DNA of 64,000 nt from Vibrio fortis (GCF_000695685.1 NZ_JFFR01000027.1:496001-560000), one strand, 5' to 3'; positions 35,729 through 44,952 are shown, counted from the first letter of the stretch. Notes: generated from the letters alone by a model not told the origin. Translations and numbers: made by a program.

Positions 35729-35818
35729 ATACTTCAATCCTTGTCAGAAAGTGAAAACCTCAAAACGGGCGCGTTGTGCTTAAGGAAACAACACGGTTTT
35801 GAGGGTTAGGCATTGGTT

Positions 35819-36322
35819 TTAAAGGGTGTAAATATGATCAGCGTAGAGCTTGCCACCAATGGTGTAAGCGTCTGGAACGACCTCTTTGAGTGAAAAGCCA
35901 CTTTTCAGCAACACTTTTTCAGACCCAATATTGCCCTCTGTTACAATCGCTTGAAATGAAGTGATCCCTTGCTCTTTGGTTGCCCAGCAAATGAGAGCCT
36001 TTAAAGACTCCGTACCAAAGCCGAAGCCATGAAACTTAGGTAAAATCAGATAACCGACTTCTGCCACACCATCGACCATACGAAAGCCCGTCACCCCAAT
36101 CTTTTCGCCAGTCTCTTTGTTTGTGATAGTAAGACACAGCCAATGTGTTGAATCTTTATTCCAAGCAGGCAATCGAGATTCGAAAGCTTCTTTAATATCG
36201 GAAGGTGATGGCTCATCGAAGCACAGTCGGATGACCTCTGGCTCACGATTTAGAGACTGAAAAAGAGCCCAGTCTTCGCTTGTGATTTGAGCCATGGTGA
36301 GTCTATCTGTGTTGATAATCAT
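35819..36322 (-). CDS. GNAT-family acetyltransferase (RimJ/RimL type)
   Basis: A 167-residue GNAT protein of the RimJ/RimL subgroup: T-D-R-L-T-M near the start, E-V-G-Y-L-I-L-P-K-F-H-G-F-G-F-G-T-E-S-L for acetyl-CoA binding (pattern Q/R-x-x-G-x-G/A), and N-I-G-S-E-K-V-L-L-K-S-G-F late. The acceptor substrate is unknown. It is 90 bases downstream of the transglutaminase-like gene start on the same strand, and the two could be co-transcribed. Confidence 0.82.
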   Translation of the reverse strand: MIINTDRLTMAQITSEDWALFQSLNREPEVIRLCFDEPSPSDIKEAFESRLPAWNKDSTHWLCLTITNKETGEKIGVTGFRMVDGVAEVGYLILPKFHGFGFGTESLKALICWATKEQGITSFQAIVTEGNIGSEKVLLKSGFSLKEVVPDAYTIGGKLYADHIYTL

Positions 36323-36465
36323 TGCGTACTGTCCTTATTGCATCACGATTATTAGGCAGAGTAAGCCGCTCCTTCTTTATATGCAACACATCCTATGATT
36401 ATTTTCTATAAATAACAGATATTTAAATTAGTTTTCCGTAATTCGCGTTGGTCATTCAAGCATAC

Positions 36466-36501
36466 AAAAAAGCGCATAGGCCTAAACCTATACGCTTTTT
36501 A
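36466..36501. terminator. tnaA terminator
   Basis: AAAAAAGCGxATAGG / CCTATxCGCTTTTT with one mismatch each side; T runs in both directions. It lies 30 bases after the tnaA stop. Confidence 0.85.
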
Positions 36502-36531
36502 CATTAGTGACTATTCGCTTGTTTTATTATT

Positions 36532-38004
36532 TTAAAATGCTTCTTCGAGCGTTGGCTCACTCTTTTTTACTGATTGATTCTCATAAGGTTCCACCTCTTT
36601 CAAACGTGCAGTGAAGTGCCTTAGTACAGGTGGTTCGTAAACAAAATCGAGCCCTTTCACTTTACTTGCGTTCTCTTTGACCTTTTCGAATGCTTCAATA
36701 ATGAAGTCCATATGAGTTTGAGTGTAAGTCGCGCGTGGAATGGTTAGGCGTAATAGCTCAGCAGGACATGGATGCTGCTCACCTGTTGCTGGGTCTCGCC
36801 CTTGCAGCAATGAACCGATCTCAACTGCTCGGATCCCTGCTACCTTGTACAACTCACACGCTAAAGCATGTGCTGGGAACTGAACTGCCGGAATATGTGG
36901 AAGCAGTTTACCTGCATCAACAAACGCAGCATGACCGCCTGCTTGCTGACACACGATGCCAACCGCTTCTAAACCATCAACCAGGTATTGCACCTGACCG
37001 ATGCGATACTCCAACCAATCTTGGCGCATACCGTCATAAAGCCCAACTGCAAGGCGCTCCATGGCACCCCCCTCTAATCCGCCGTAGGTTGGGAAGCCTT
37101 CTTGTACGACACACAAGGTACGACACTCTGTGTACACATCCATGAAAGTATCATCTTTAAAGCACAACAAGCCACCCATTTGCACCATCGCGTCTTTCTT
37201 AGCGGACATCGCCAAACCATCTGCGTATTTGTAGGATTCGCGAGTGATTTGTTCGATAGTCCAATCTTGATAACCCGGTTCACGCTGCTGGATAAAGTAA
37301 GCATTTTCAGCGTAGCGAGCCGAGTCCATGATGACAGGAATATCGTACTTCTGCGCAATTTCATACACAGCTTTCAGGTTAGCGATAGAGACAGGTTGTC
37401 CACCAGCCGAGTTACAGGTAATGGTACTCACAATGTAAGGGACGTTGGCTGCGCCAGCTTCTAGAATCGCTTGTTCTAGCTTTTCGATATCGAAGTTACC
37501 TTTAAAATCAGCATTCACTGACGTATCGAACGCTTCTTTGGTGTAGACGTTCTTCGCCACGCAACAGTTCACTTGCGTATGGCCTTGCGTGGTATCGAAG
37601 AAGTAATTCGACAAAGCGACCATTTTGCTGCGATCCAGCCCTTTCTCCATCTCGCGCTTTTTAATCAGTACCGGGATGTAAATCTGCTCTGCGCCACGAC
37701 CTTGGTGAGTCGGAATCGTTAGGTCATAACCGAAGATGTCTTTCACTGCATTCGACAGTGCATAGTAGCTGCGGCTGCCGCTGTAAGCTTCATCGCCCAT
37801 TAACATCGCCGCTTGCATACGTTGGGTGATAGAACCGGTACCGCTGTCTGTCAGCAAGTCGATGAACACGTCATCACTGTCGAGTAGAAATGGGTTCATG
37901 CCCGCTTCGACAATAGCTTGTTCACGGTAAGCGTAGGTGGTTCTTTTTACTGGCTCTACAACGCGGATACGAAACGGTTCAGGTAGATGTTTGAAGTTTT
38001 CCAT
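36532..38004 (-). CDS. tnaA: Tryptophanase
   Basis: A 490-residue PLP enzyme converting tryptophan to indole, pyruvate and ammonia. The PLP lysine lies in S-A-K-K-D at residue 270, the same number as in E. coli TnaA, and the flanking A-M-S-x-x-x-x-A-M-V-x-M-G-G-L matches. The C-terminus extends about 20 residues past the E. coli protein. I use the ATG at 38004 with AAAGG upstream; an in-frame TTG lies five codons earlier. The leader (to 38500) contains a candidate TnaC peptide and a CRP promoter. No tnaB permease is adjacent. Confidence 0.95.
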   Translation of the reverse strand: MENFKHLPEPFRIRVVEPVKRTTYAYREQAIVEAGMNPFLLDSDDVFIDLLTDSGTGSITQRMQAAMLMGDEAYSGSRSYYALSNAVKDIFGYDLTIPTHQGRGAEQIYIPVLIKKREMEKGLDRSKMVALSNYFFDTTQGHTQVNCCVAKNVYTKEAFDTSVNADFKGNFDIEKLEQAILEAGAANVPYIVSTITCNSAGGQPVSIANLKAVYEIAQKYDIPVIMDSARYAENAYFIQQREPGYQDWTIEQITRESYKYADGLAMSAKKDAMVQMGGLLCFKDDTFMDVYTECRTLCVVQEGFPTYGGLEGGAMERLAVGLYDGMRQDWLEYRIGQVQYLVDGLEAVGIVCQQAGGHAAFVDAGKLLPHIPAVQFPAHALACELYKVAGIRAVEIGSLLQGRDPATGEQHPCPAELLRLTIPRATYTQTHMDFIIEAFEKVKENASKVKGLDFVYEPPVLRHFTARLKEVEPYENQSVKKSEPTLEEAF

Positions 38005-38337
38005 AATAGTACCTTTCAACGAACCCAGTATTTCCTAATGAAGAAACATTAAGGAAAAGTCTAAGCTCATTTTTTCAGATGTCACAAATCATCACTATTA
38101 ATTTCATTTGTTTCACCATCACATGCGTGATAATTACGATAAAACTAAATAGCGAGAAATAGATTATTGAATCAAGAAGATATTGATTGAGGTCCTATTA
38201 ATAATTGGCTAAGAGATAAAGAGTGCCATGCATAAATACATTATTGGATTACGCATAGGTTACGGAATTTCTTAAACCAAAATTAACAGGATTGGCAAAG
38301 CACAGGAGCTCTGCTGGCGCGTGACGCCCAAAAGGAA

Positions 38338-38436
38338 CTACTCTGAAGAAAGGTGGAACGAGATCTGATGATCTAAAGTATACCAAGCTAACAAGGTTAG
38401 CCATGTTGTTGATTGCCATTTCAGATACATGTTCAC
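38338..38436 (-). CDS. tnaC: Candidate TnaC leader peptide
   Basis: A 32-codon frame starting at a GTG preceded by AGGGA about 7 bases upstream (an ATG two codons later is possible), ending TAG. It contains three Trp. Residues 18-28, W-Y-T-L-D-H-Q-I-S-F-H, align with the E. coli TnaC segment W-F-N-I-D-N-K-I-V-D-H, keeping the Trp and Asp needed for tryptophan-dependent ribosome stalling. It continues L-S-S-E instead of ending in Arg-Pro. The stop lies 333 bases before tnaA, somewhat longer than in E. coli. The assignment is inference. Confidence 0.5.
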   Translation of the reverse strand: MNMYLKWQSTTWLTLLAWYTLDHQISFHLSSE

Positions 38437-38492
38437 AATATATCCCTATGTTGAAATCAAAATGAACAGAAATTTAAATATAGTGCAGTAAT

Positions 38493-38498
38493 CTTATA
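38493..38498 (-). promoter_or_regulatory. -10 element of the tna promoter
   Basis: Minus-strand TATAAG (5 of 6 to TATAAT), with a start predicted near 38486, about 50 bases before the candidate tnaC. The centre of the CRP site lies about 42-43 bases upstream of that start, as for a class II promoter. Confidence 0.5.
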
Positions 38499-38518
38499 AA
38501 TAAAGGGCTAACAATCAT

Positions 38519-38540
38519 AAATGTGATCAATATTTACGTT
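38519..38540 (-). promoter_or_regulatory. Candidate CRP site for the tna operon
   Basis: The promoter-proximal half, GATCACATTT on the minus strand, is a perfect CRP half-site; the other half is poor. Its distance from the -10 element is right for class II activation, and tna operons are classically CRP-dependent. Confidence 0.5.
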
Positions 38541-38668
38541 GATGTATTTGCAGTGATTAACATCATATAAAATCCATCAGAATATCGACCTAGCGAACTA
38601 TTATACTAGTTTGTTAAGTTATAAATATAACTAACCTGTAAGATCCGAAAAATAAAAATTAGCTATCC

Positions 38669-38699
38669 AAGCGATATTGCGAATTGACGAATATCGCTT
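38669..38699 (-). terminator. Hairpin after the GTPase operon
   Basis: AAGCGATATT / AATATCGCTT, ten perfect pairs with an 11-base loop, just beyond the stop of the 550-residue GTPase. The T run is weak, so termination may be partial. Confidence 0.5.
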
Positions 38700-38711
38700 A
38701 GATGTTGTTGC

Positions 38712-40364
38712 TTATTTTTTCTTAGTGACTTGTTTTATCGCCATCTCAGCCAACTTAGGCGTCGCGGCTTTCAATGCGCTCGGAGCAACCTTCTTCCCTG
38801 CCTTCATGGCTTTATTAAGCTGCCCTTTTACCGAGGTTCCTCTGTTGATTGCTTCAAGGCGCTGACGATTTCTCTGCACGTTATTGGCGTCTGCGATGTG
38901 TTCTATCAGCGTCTGTTTCAAAGCCTCTAAACCAAACTGTACTTTTTCTGGTGCAATCGCTAGCGGTAAAGCAATATCAGGCTTCAGAAGTGTGTGGTTG
39001 TATTCAAGGGCCTGAGCAATGATCTTTGCCTTTGCCGACGTTGGATTATCTAAATCATAAGGTGGCTGCCACTCGTCCACCGGCTTTAACCGATCGACTT
39101 GGTTGACGACAGTGATCACAATGGGCTGCTTGCGCGAGATATTCTTAGGATCATCATAAAATGCATCAAACTTATCTTTAAGCTGCTTATCCAGTTCACG
39201 AGCAGACTGATTCGCTTTAAGTACCCACAACACCACATCGGCTTGAGTCATCTCTTTAAGCATCACAGCTTCGGTTTTAGCGTTTCCATCCAGCCCTTGA
39301 AGATCAACCACTCTCACATCGTTGTCATCAACAAATGCGTTGTAAACCGTAGAGGTGTCCGTTGATGGTAGAACATCCACCTCAGCAACCATTTCCTGCT
39401 TGAGAGCATTGATAATCGATGATTTACCAGAGCTGGTTTGCCCTACCAGTACAATTCTCACAGGCTCTAATTCAGCAGCGAAACGTTTCTCGTCGACTTC
39501 TGAAACATCAGACACTTTTAATGCTTCGTCTTCGATGCTGAAACGTCCGCTGTATAAATCAATCGCAACAGCTGCCACTTCATCGAGCAAGGCTTGTTTC
39601 GCAGCATATTGCATATCATCGACAACGCCCTTTGTCATAGAGGCCGTCGCTTGCTCACGACCTAAGTCAGAAATAACCTTCAATGGGTTCAAATACAGGT
39701 TTTTAAGGTGATTCCCCCAAATCGCCGCTTTGAAAATCTTTTGCCCCAACTCACCATATTTGTCATAGGCTTCGTAGCCAGCCTTGATGTAAGAAACCTT
39801 AAGGTACTCAATGCCCGGTATGTGCTCTTTTACCACCACTTTGTAACGACGGCTTACCTCTTCAAACAGCTTGAGCCCTTCAGGAATTGAAAAATCGAGA
39901 GACTTCTTACCAAACTTTTTGGCGACGAACTCTAGTACCTGCAAACCAGTTTGGTCTAGATTTCCCCACTCAATATCGTCGACTAATTGTTGGCGAACGT
40001 AATGTTTAGAGCCGTTCCAGATCGACAGCTCAGCTTGAGACCATTCATTCGACGCTTTGACCAACGCATCGTCGATGTTGTGATTCGATGACTCAGTTTT
40101 TACTTCATCTCTTGTATTTACTTCCGCATCACTATTGGTCGAATTACGTGAAGAACGACTGGAGATATATAACGGAATCGTGAACAGCAAGGTACTCACA
40201 GCAATGGCTATCGACATTTCCAGTAGGTAGCCATACTTGATCGCCAAAAATAGGCCAAAGCCCATCATAATAAGGCTTGGGAAGATCGCAGAAATGAGAG
40301 CTATGCCCCAACGACCACTCGACAAAGCAGAAAGCAGTCGAAATAAGGTTCTAATTTTCTTCAT
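38712..40364 (-). CDS. Membrane-associated GTPase of unknown role (GTPase A)
   Basis: A 550-residue protein. Two hydrophobic segments lie at about 19-38 and 50-68, followed by a charged Ser/Asn-rich linker and a helical region (to about 290). A dynamin/Era-like G domain starts near residue 300: G-Q-T-S-S-G-K-S-S (from 308), D-T-S-T (switch I), D-L-Q-G (G3) and N-Q-V-D (G4, replacing N-K-x-D). The tail is basic (K-K-V-A-P...K-K-K). It starts inside the last codons of GTPase B, with a 14-base overlap, so translation is coupled. Function unknown. Confidence 0.75.
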   Translation of the reverse strand: MKKIRTLFRLLSALSSGRWGIALISAIFPSLIMMGFGLFLAIKYGYLLEMSIAIAVSTLLFTIPLYISSRSSRNSTNSDAEVNTRDEVKTESSNHNIDDALVKASNEWSQAELSIWNGSKHYVRQQLVDDIEWGNLDQTGLQVLEFVAKKFGKKSLDFSIPEGLKLFEEVSRRYKVVVKEHIPGIEYLKVSYIKAGYEAYDKYGELGQKIFKAAIWGNHLKNLYLNPLKVISDLGREQATASMTKGVVDDMQYAAKQALLDEVAAVAIDLYSGRFSIEDEALKVSDVSEVDEKRFAAELEPVRIVLVGQTSSGKSSIINALKQEMVAEVDVLPSTDTSTVYNAFVDDNDVRVVDLQGLDGNAKTEAVMLKEMTQADVVLWVLKANQSARELDKQLKDKFDAFYDDPKNISRKQPIVITVVNQVDRLKPVDEWQPPYDLDNPTSAKAKIIAQALEYNHTLLKPDIALPLAIAPEKVQFGLEALKQTLIEHIADANNVQRNRQRLEAINRGTSVKGQLNKAMKAGKKVAPSALKAATPKLAEMAIKQVTKKK

Positions 40365-41448
40365 AGCCCGACGCTGCCTTACCTTTTTTCAGGGATTCTT
40401 TATAGATTGCTTGCATCTCTTGTTCAGAGACGTCTTCGCCTCTGTTCTTATGATAGAAGTAGTAGCACGCCGCTCGGCCAAGACCATAGCTGGTACCAAA
40501 ACTCATAGCCGCAGCGGCGACGGCACCAATCGTTTGCCCATACACAGGTATCAACTTAACCAGTTGCCGAGTGCCAAGCTTCATTCCATATTGCACCGCA
40601 AAGCTACTTCCCAAAGTACCAATGAGTTCACTAAAGACTCGCTTATTCCACTCAACCCCATATTGGTTAGCCAAACTGTGAAGCATTTTCGCTTGAATGG
40701 CAGGTACCGACACTAACCCCACACCCGGAATCAGATCGCTGGCCGCTGCACTTCCCGAGTACCAAAGTACCTCATTCTCAACTTGCTCAAAATTCGCTTC
40801 TTCTTGGGTTGAATGCTCTTTGTTTTGCACCATCATTCCAATTACCGGAAGAATGCTGGTCAGTTTTTCTAACAAGATGTCGTGGTTATAGACATCATCG
40901 TTACCAGTCTCGAAATCAACTGCCACAGATTCAAAACCCTTACCCCAAACCTTCTCTATTTGTTGAGTGTTAAATTGAACTTGCCTTGCGCGGTCTGGTT
41001 CTTGAGAAGACAACACCGCCGTATGAACAAGCAGCAAGTGCTTAATCTTGTTTTGCTTCTTGATCTGTTTCAGAGCAGACAGCGCAGCCGATTGTTCAGG
41101 CTCATCCGCTTTCATCACGACTACTAACGCATTCCCCGCTTGACCGATTTCTTTCAGATCCTCTGTAGGGTCATAGTCCGCTTCCCCCAAACCTCGAGTA
41201 TCAAGAAAACGCATTATCGGCTTGTCTTGAGGAAACACGTACGACATTGCTGTCATGGTACACGGTGCAAATCCATTGCCGACTTCTACAGAGGAATCAC
41301 CCGTGACCGCTTGAATAAACGATGATTTACCTGCACCCGTTTTGCCGAGCAGCCACAAGGTTGGCAAATGTTTTCGTTGATATTCGTGTGCCTGAGTAAG
41401 GTCAGGGTTCTTGCTCGGGTTAATGAAGTCTTTAATCTGCTCAAACAT
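40351..41448 (-). CDS. GTPase with DUF697-type C-terminus (GTPase B)
   Basis: A 365-residue protein. An N-terminal G domain has G-K-T-G-A-G-K-S-S (from residue 35), D-T-R-G-L-G-E (G3) and a Thr-containing switch I (P-C-T-M-T-A-M). The C-terminal third has hydrophobic, Gly/Ala-rich segments (P-G-V-G-L-V-S-V-P and G-A-V-A-A-A-A-M-S-F-G) like DUF697 domains of YcjF-type proteins. I start at the ATG at 41448; an upstream GTG at 41496 would add 16 residues. First gene of the pair; role unknown. Confidence 0.75.
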   Translation of the reverse strand: MFEQIKDFINPSKNPDLTQAHEYQRKHLPTLWLLGKTGAGKSSFIQAVTGDSSVEVGNGFAPCTMTAMSYVFPQDKPIMRFLDTRGLGEADYDPTEDLKEIGQAGNALVVVMKADEPEQSAALSALKQIKKQNKIKHLLLVHTAVLSSQEPDRARQVQFNTQQIEKVWGKGFESVAVDFETGNDDVYNHDILLEKLTSILPVIGMMVQNKEHSTQEEANFEQVENEVLWYSGSAAASDLIPGVGLVSVPAIQAKMLHSLANQYGVEWNKRVFSELIGTLGSSFAVQYGMKLGTRQLVKLIPVYGQTIGAVAAAAMSFGTSYGLGRAACYYFYHKNRGEDVSEQEMQAIYKESLKKGKAASGYEEN

Positions 41449-41620
41449 AATTAGGCTAATTCTCACTTGGTACTGAGATTGAGGACATGGCGCCACGATT
41501 CATACAATCGCATTAGCGCTCTTACTATATGTTTGTTCACCTGAACGGATTTACAATGCTTGGGCGTCGGTTTTATGAGATTATGTTAATAGATACTTTA
41601 AATACGCCATTAGATCGAGA

Positions 41621-41655
41621 AAGCCTCAACAAGTTGACCTTGCTGAGGCTTTTTA
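41621..41655 (-). terminator. Terminator after the PL6 lyase gene
   Basis: AAGCCTCA-x-CAAG / CTTG-x-TGAGGCTT with a 5-base loop between PL6 and GTPase B, about 65 bases after the lyase stop. On the plus strand it is followed by TTTT, so it may act both ways. Confidence 0.7.
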
Positions 41656-41718
41656 AGTTTTTAGTCTTGGGGCAACTAACGCTACGTTAATTAAACGTTC
41701 ACGCCTTCAAAAGAAAGG

Positions 41719-43335
41719 TTACTTAGTCGTGTTCTCAAGAACATAGTCCGGACCTGCTGTTTCTGCTGTCACAATCGCAAGCTTAGACACATCCGCGCCT
41801 TCACCTTGGTAAGAATTAATACCGTTCTCAATCGTTGCTTGTGGTAGCTCAACCGAGTAGCTTCCTACCAGTTCAGATTCAGTGACTTGGCCGACATAGG
41901 TTTCATCGCTGTATGTTGCGCCGATTAGTGGGAAGTCTTGGGTTGCTCGAACACTCACAAACTCAGGCGTTTTCGAGTTATCTACCACGTTGTTATTGAA
42001 TGCGATATCAACACCAGCATAGATGCCTTCGACTTCTGCGTTGTTAAATAGGCTCACACGGTGACTTTGGTTGCCATAAACAATACCCCACTCAGTGTCG
42101 ACCAGAGAGTTGTTTTCAATTGTGATATTTTTTGGAGTCCACTGCTTGTTAAGCTCTTTGCCCTTCACCGATTGATCAAGTTGTTCACCGTTCGCAACAT
42201 CAATGATACCCGTGTTAATCACGATACCACCTCGCAAATCTGCGTTTCCTTCAATCACACCATCACGGCCACGCGTGTTGGTAATGTAGTTGTTACGAAT
42301 CACATGATCTTCATCGTAGATACGAACACCGCCCGTTAGGCGCTTCTCGTTACCCAAAATCATGTTGTTCTCAACCGTATTGCCTTTGCCGTGGCGCAAT
42401 GAAATCAGCGCTGCGCTTTGGAAGATAGTATTGCCAGCAATTGTGTTATCACCCGATTTGATCGAGATAAGCTCACGCTCACCATCCATATCGATCATCA
42501 GGTTATCGACAAATTTCGAGCTTGAATCCCACTGTGAAGATTTAGAATCACCAATACGGATCGCTTCCCAGCTGTTGCCGTTGTAGCGAATCGCTTCTTT
42601 GATGTCGAACTCATTAAACTGATTTGGCTTTTGATCCATAAAGATGTTGCTCGCGATCAAGTGGTTATCTGACGTATCGTCTTTTTGGACACCGATCAAG
42701 GTACCGCGCTTTTGCTTACCTTCGAAACGGTTGTTGATCACTTTGCCGTCTTTGCCCCACAGTGAAACCCATAAGTACTTAGGGTACTCAGAGCGGCGTT
42801 CATCAGGTTCGTAAGTGTAGTCGTGGTTGAAGTAGTAGAAAGTCGAGTTTTGAAGCGTATTACCGTTACCCATCATACGAACTGCACCGAAGCGCTCGTT
42901 TGGACCACCTTCGGTAAACACTAAGCCATCGAGTGTAATGTCGTCACCCTTTAACTCGAATTGAATCAAACCTGTCAGCCACGCCGAACCCGCTTGCTCC
43001 GATCTAATAGTGATGTCATTTGCTGTGATCGTCACTTGACCCAAGTTGGCGTATTTGCCGTTAGGGATAACCACTTCGTCGCCATCTTGTAGGTTTTCAA
43101 ATTGCGCTTTAAGGGCAGCGACTTGCTCTTCAGAAGCAACCGCTAACGTGTCGCCATCAACCATAGTTAAACGGTCGCTGCTCAAAAGGTAGCTGCGATC
43201 GATGTCATTAATTGCAGGAGTCGCTTGCTCAACCGCTGTAACCTCTGGTGCTGAATTGTCTTGCGTTGTACAACCCGTAGCGAAAGCCAAGGTAAACGCG
43301 CTAACAATGCTTACCGAAATTAGTTTTTTCTTCAT
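41719..43335 (-). CDS. PL6-family polysaccharide lyase lipoprotein (alginate lyase-like)
   Basis: A 538-residue protein with a lipobox (A-T-G-C, Cys about 22), then a right-handed parallel beta-helix of the chondroitinase B/alginate lyase PL6 family. The catalytic pair is K in I-S-I-K-S-G-D-N (Lys293) and R in I-S-L-R-H-G-K-G-N (Arg314). Their spacing of 21 equals that of Lys250 and Arg271 in chondroitinase B. In marine vibrios this family mainly degrades alginate. The ATG at 43335 follows GAGAAGTAAG. It stands alone, away from other alginate genes. Confidence 0.88.
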   Translation of the reverse strand: MKKKLISVSIVSAFTLAFATGCTTQDNSAPEVTAVEQATPAINDIDRSYLLSSDRLTMVDGDTLAVASEEQVAALKAQFENLQDGDEVVIPNGKYANLGQVTITANDITIRSEQAGSAWLTGLIQFELKGDDITLDGLVFTEGGPNERFGAVRMMGNGNTLQNSTFYYFNHDYTYEPDERRSEYPKYLWVSLWGKDGKVINNRFEGKQKRGTLIGVQKDDTSDNHLIASNIFMDQKPNQFNEFDIKEAIRYNGNSWEAIRIGDSKSSQWDSSSKFVDNLMIDMDGERELISIKSGDNTIAGNTIFQSAALISLRHGKGNTVENNMILGNEKRLTGGVRIYDEDHVIRNNYITNTRGRDGVIEGNADLRGGIVINTGIIDVANGEQLDQSVKGKELNKQWTPKNITIENNSLVDTEWGIVYGNQSHRVSLFNNAEVEGIYAGVDIAFNNNVVDNSKTPEFVSVRATQDFPLIGATYSDETYVGQVTESELVGSYSVELPQATIENGINSYQGEGADVSKLAIVTAETAGPDYVLENTTK

Positions 43336-43887
43336 CTTACTTCTCACATTAAATAATGGATTATCAAATTAACCGCCACCTAAATGGGTGGTTGTTCTAT
43401 TTACACTGCTTTTATGGCTATTTATTGCTGCTTCTTTTTAAGAACAATATAGATAGATGACGGGGCAATTTGTACTACAATAACTTAAATGCGTGACGAT
43501 GATCTTGCAGTTTTAGAGTTGATTTATTGGCAACAGAAACCGGCTAACTGAATGGATGATTTGATATGCAAAATCTCAATAATTACGCTCATCGATAAAC
43601 ACTTCCTTACATTTAGACTAAGTTATACCAATACTTGAGAGAAGTTGGAGTAGTGAAAAGTCAGATCAGAAAGCAATCAAACCAAAGTTCATTACTCACT
43701 CATAAATTGAGAGGAAGTAGTAAAGACAAGCCGGTAAACAAACTGCCTCAATGCTATCTGAAGAAATCCCTTTTCCTGATAATTTTGTACTACAAATGTG
43801 GGTGCCTTGTCACAGCAGGCATTCACTATCCAGCCGAGCTTCATGAGATGGAAGCAAGCGCAATGGAAAATGGAATTATGCGACGAT
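43336..43887. other. AT-rich gap between PL6 lyase and yqhC
   Basis: About 550 bases containing the PL6 promoter. Just upstream of the lyase a small hairpin (CCACC/GGGTGG) is visible near 43377-43391. A 92-codon plus-strand frame at 43635-43913 lacks motifs and runs antisense into the end of yqhC, so I do not call it. Confidence 0.4.
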
Positions 43888-44772
43888 TTACACCGCTCTT
43901 GGTGTTGTATTGAAATGACGTTTGAACTCACGGCTGAATTGAGATGGACTTGAATAGCCTACTCGACGCGCGGCATCACTGATTCGCAACCCTTCAAGTT
44001 GAATCAACTCTTTGGCTTTGTTGAGTCGCACTTTCTTTAGGTATTGAAGAGGCGACTCAAAAGTAACACTACGAAAAGCGCTATGGAAAGCAGACACGCT
44101 CATGTTTGCTTCTTCAGCCAGTGATTGAACCGTAATGGTTTGGTCGTATTCTTCATGCACCTTTGATAAGGCTTTTGCTACGCGCGCGTAATGTCCATCG
44201 TGATGGGCAAGATCAAACAGAACACGCCCTTCTGAGCCAGTGAGCGCGCGGTAAACAATCTCGGTAACAATGGAATCTCCAAGAATGTTGGCTTCTATGT
44301 CGCAATGCAGCATTTTCACCAATCGCTTAAAGCTCTCTAACATCGCCTCTTCCATCGGTGTTGACTCTAAGCCACTTGCGTTCTGTTTGTGCTTATTGCA
44401 ATAGCTTTCCAAAAAGCCTTGGTCTTCTAGCTTTTTCACTAAGCTATGCAATCGTTGGGAATCGATATTAATTGATAAACCTAACAAAGGTTCATCATCG
44501 ACAGGCAATGCTTCGCACTCCAATGGCATAGGTACACCAACAACCAGATAATCGCCTGCTGCATAAGTGACTGGCCTGTCACCAATATAAATATTCTTCT
44601 TACCTTGACCGAGCATGATGATGCCAGACTGATAGGTAAACGGCTGACGATGGTTACCACGACTGCTTCTGTACAGCCAGACACCGTCAATACCGGTTTC
44701 TCGGATCCCTTCTAGATCATCCCAACCTTTATGTTCAACGTAGGATTGTAGTAACTGTGCGAGTGTCTTCAT
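43888..44772 (-). CDS. yqhC: AraC-family regulator YqhC-like
   Basis: A 294-residue regulator: an AraC_N cupin domain (about 20-180, with G-V-W-L-Y-R-S-S-R and G-Q-G-K-K-N-I-Y-I-G-D) and a C-terminal double helix-turn-helix (S-V-S-A-F-H-S-A-F-R, then I-S-D-A-A-R-R-V-G-Y-S-S-P-S-Q-F-S-R-E-F-K-R-H-F). It lies divergent to the YqhD-type reductase, as yqhC does in E. coli, where it activates yqhD in response to aldehydes. The name rests on this arrangement and on the domain layout. Confidence 0.82.
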   Translation of the reverse strand: MKTLAQLLQSYVEHKGWDDLEGIRETGIDGVWLYRSSRGNHRQPFTYQSGIIMLGQGKKNIYIGDRPVTYAAGDYLVVGVPMPLECEALPVDDEPLLGLSINIDSQRLHSLVKKLEDQGFLESYCNKHKQNASGLESTPMEEAMLESFKRLVKMLHCDIEANILGDSIVTEIVYRALTGSEGRVLFDLAHHDGHYARVAKALSKVHEEYDQTITVQSLAEEANMSVSAFHSAFRSVTFESPLQYLKKVRLNKAKELIQLEGLRISDAARRVGYSSPSQFSREFKRHFNTTPRAV

Positions 44773-44952
44773 TGGCGGTCATTTTCCGTGCTGATTGAGA
44801 GTCGAAAGCCATTAGAGAATAACAAGATTGTAGAAATAGGCAATTTATTTGGAGGATCAGCTCTTCATGACCCAAAATTACTGTACTAATATGCAAATAT
44901 AGAAATTGAGCAATCAATCAGAATAACAAGTTCCGCTTTACACAAGGATACA

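Noticed and set aside
38041..38060. Pro-stop codon pair on the minus strand near tnaA, as a possible TnaC end
   Set aside because: An in-frame stop lies three codons upstream and no Trp is present; the frame at 38338-38436 fits much better.
43635..43913. 92-codon plus-strand frame between PL6 lyase and yqhC
   Set aside because: It runs antisense into the yqhC 3' end, has no motif and no clear ribosome site.
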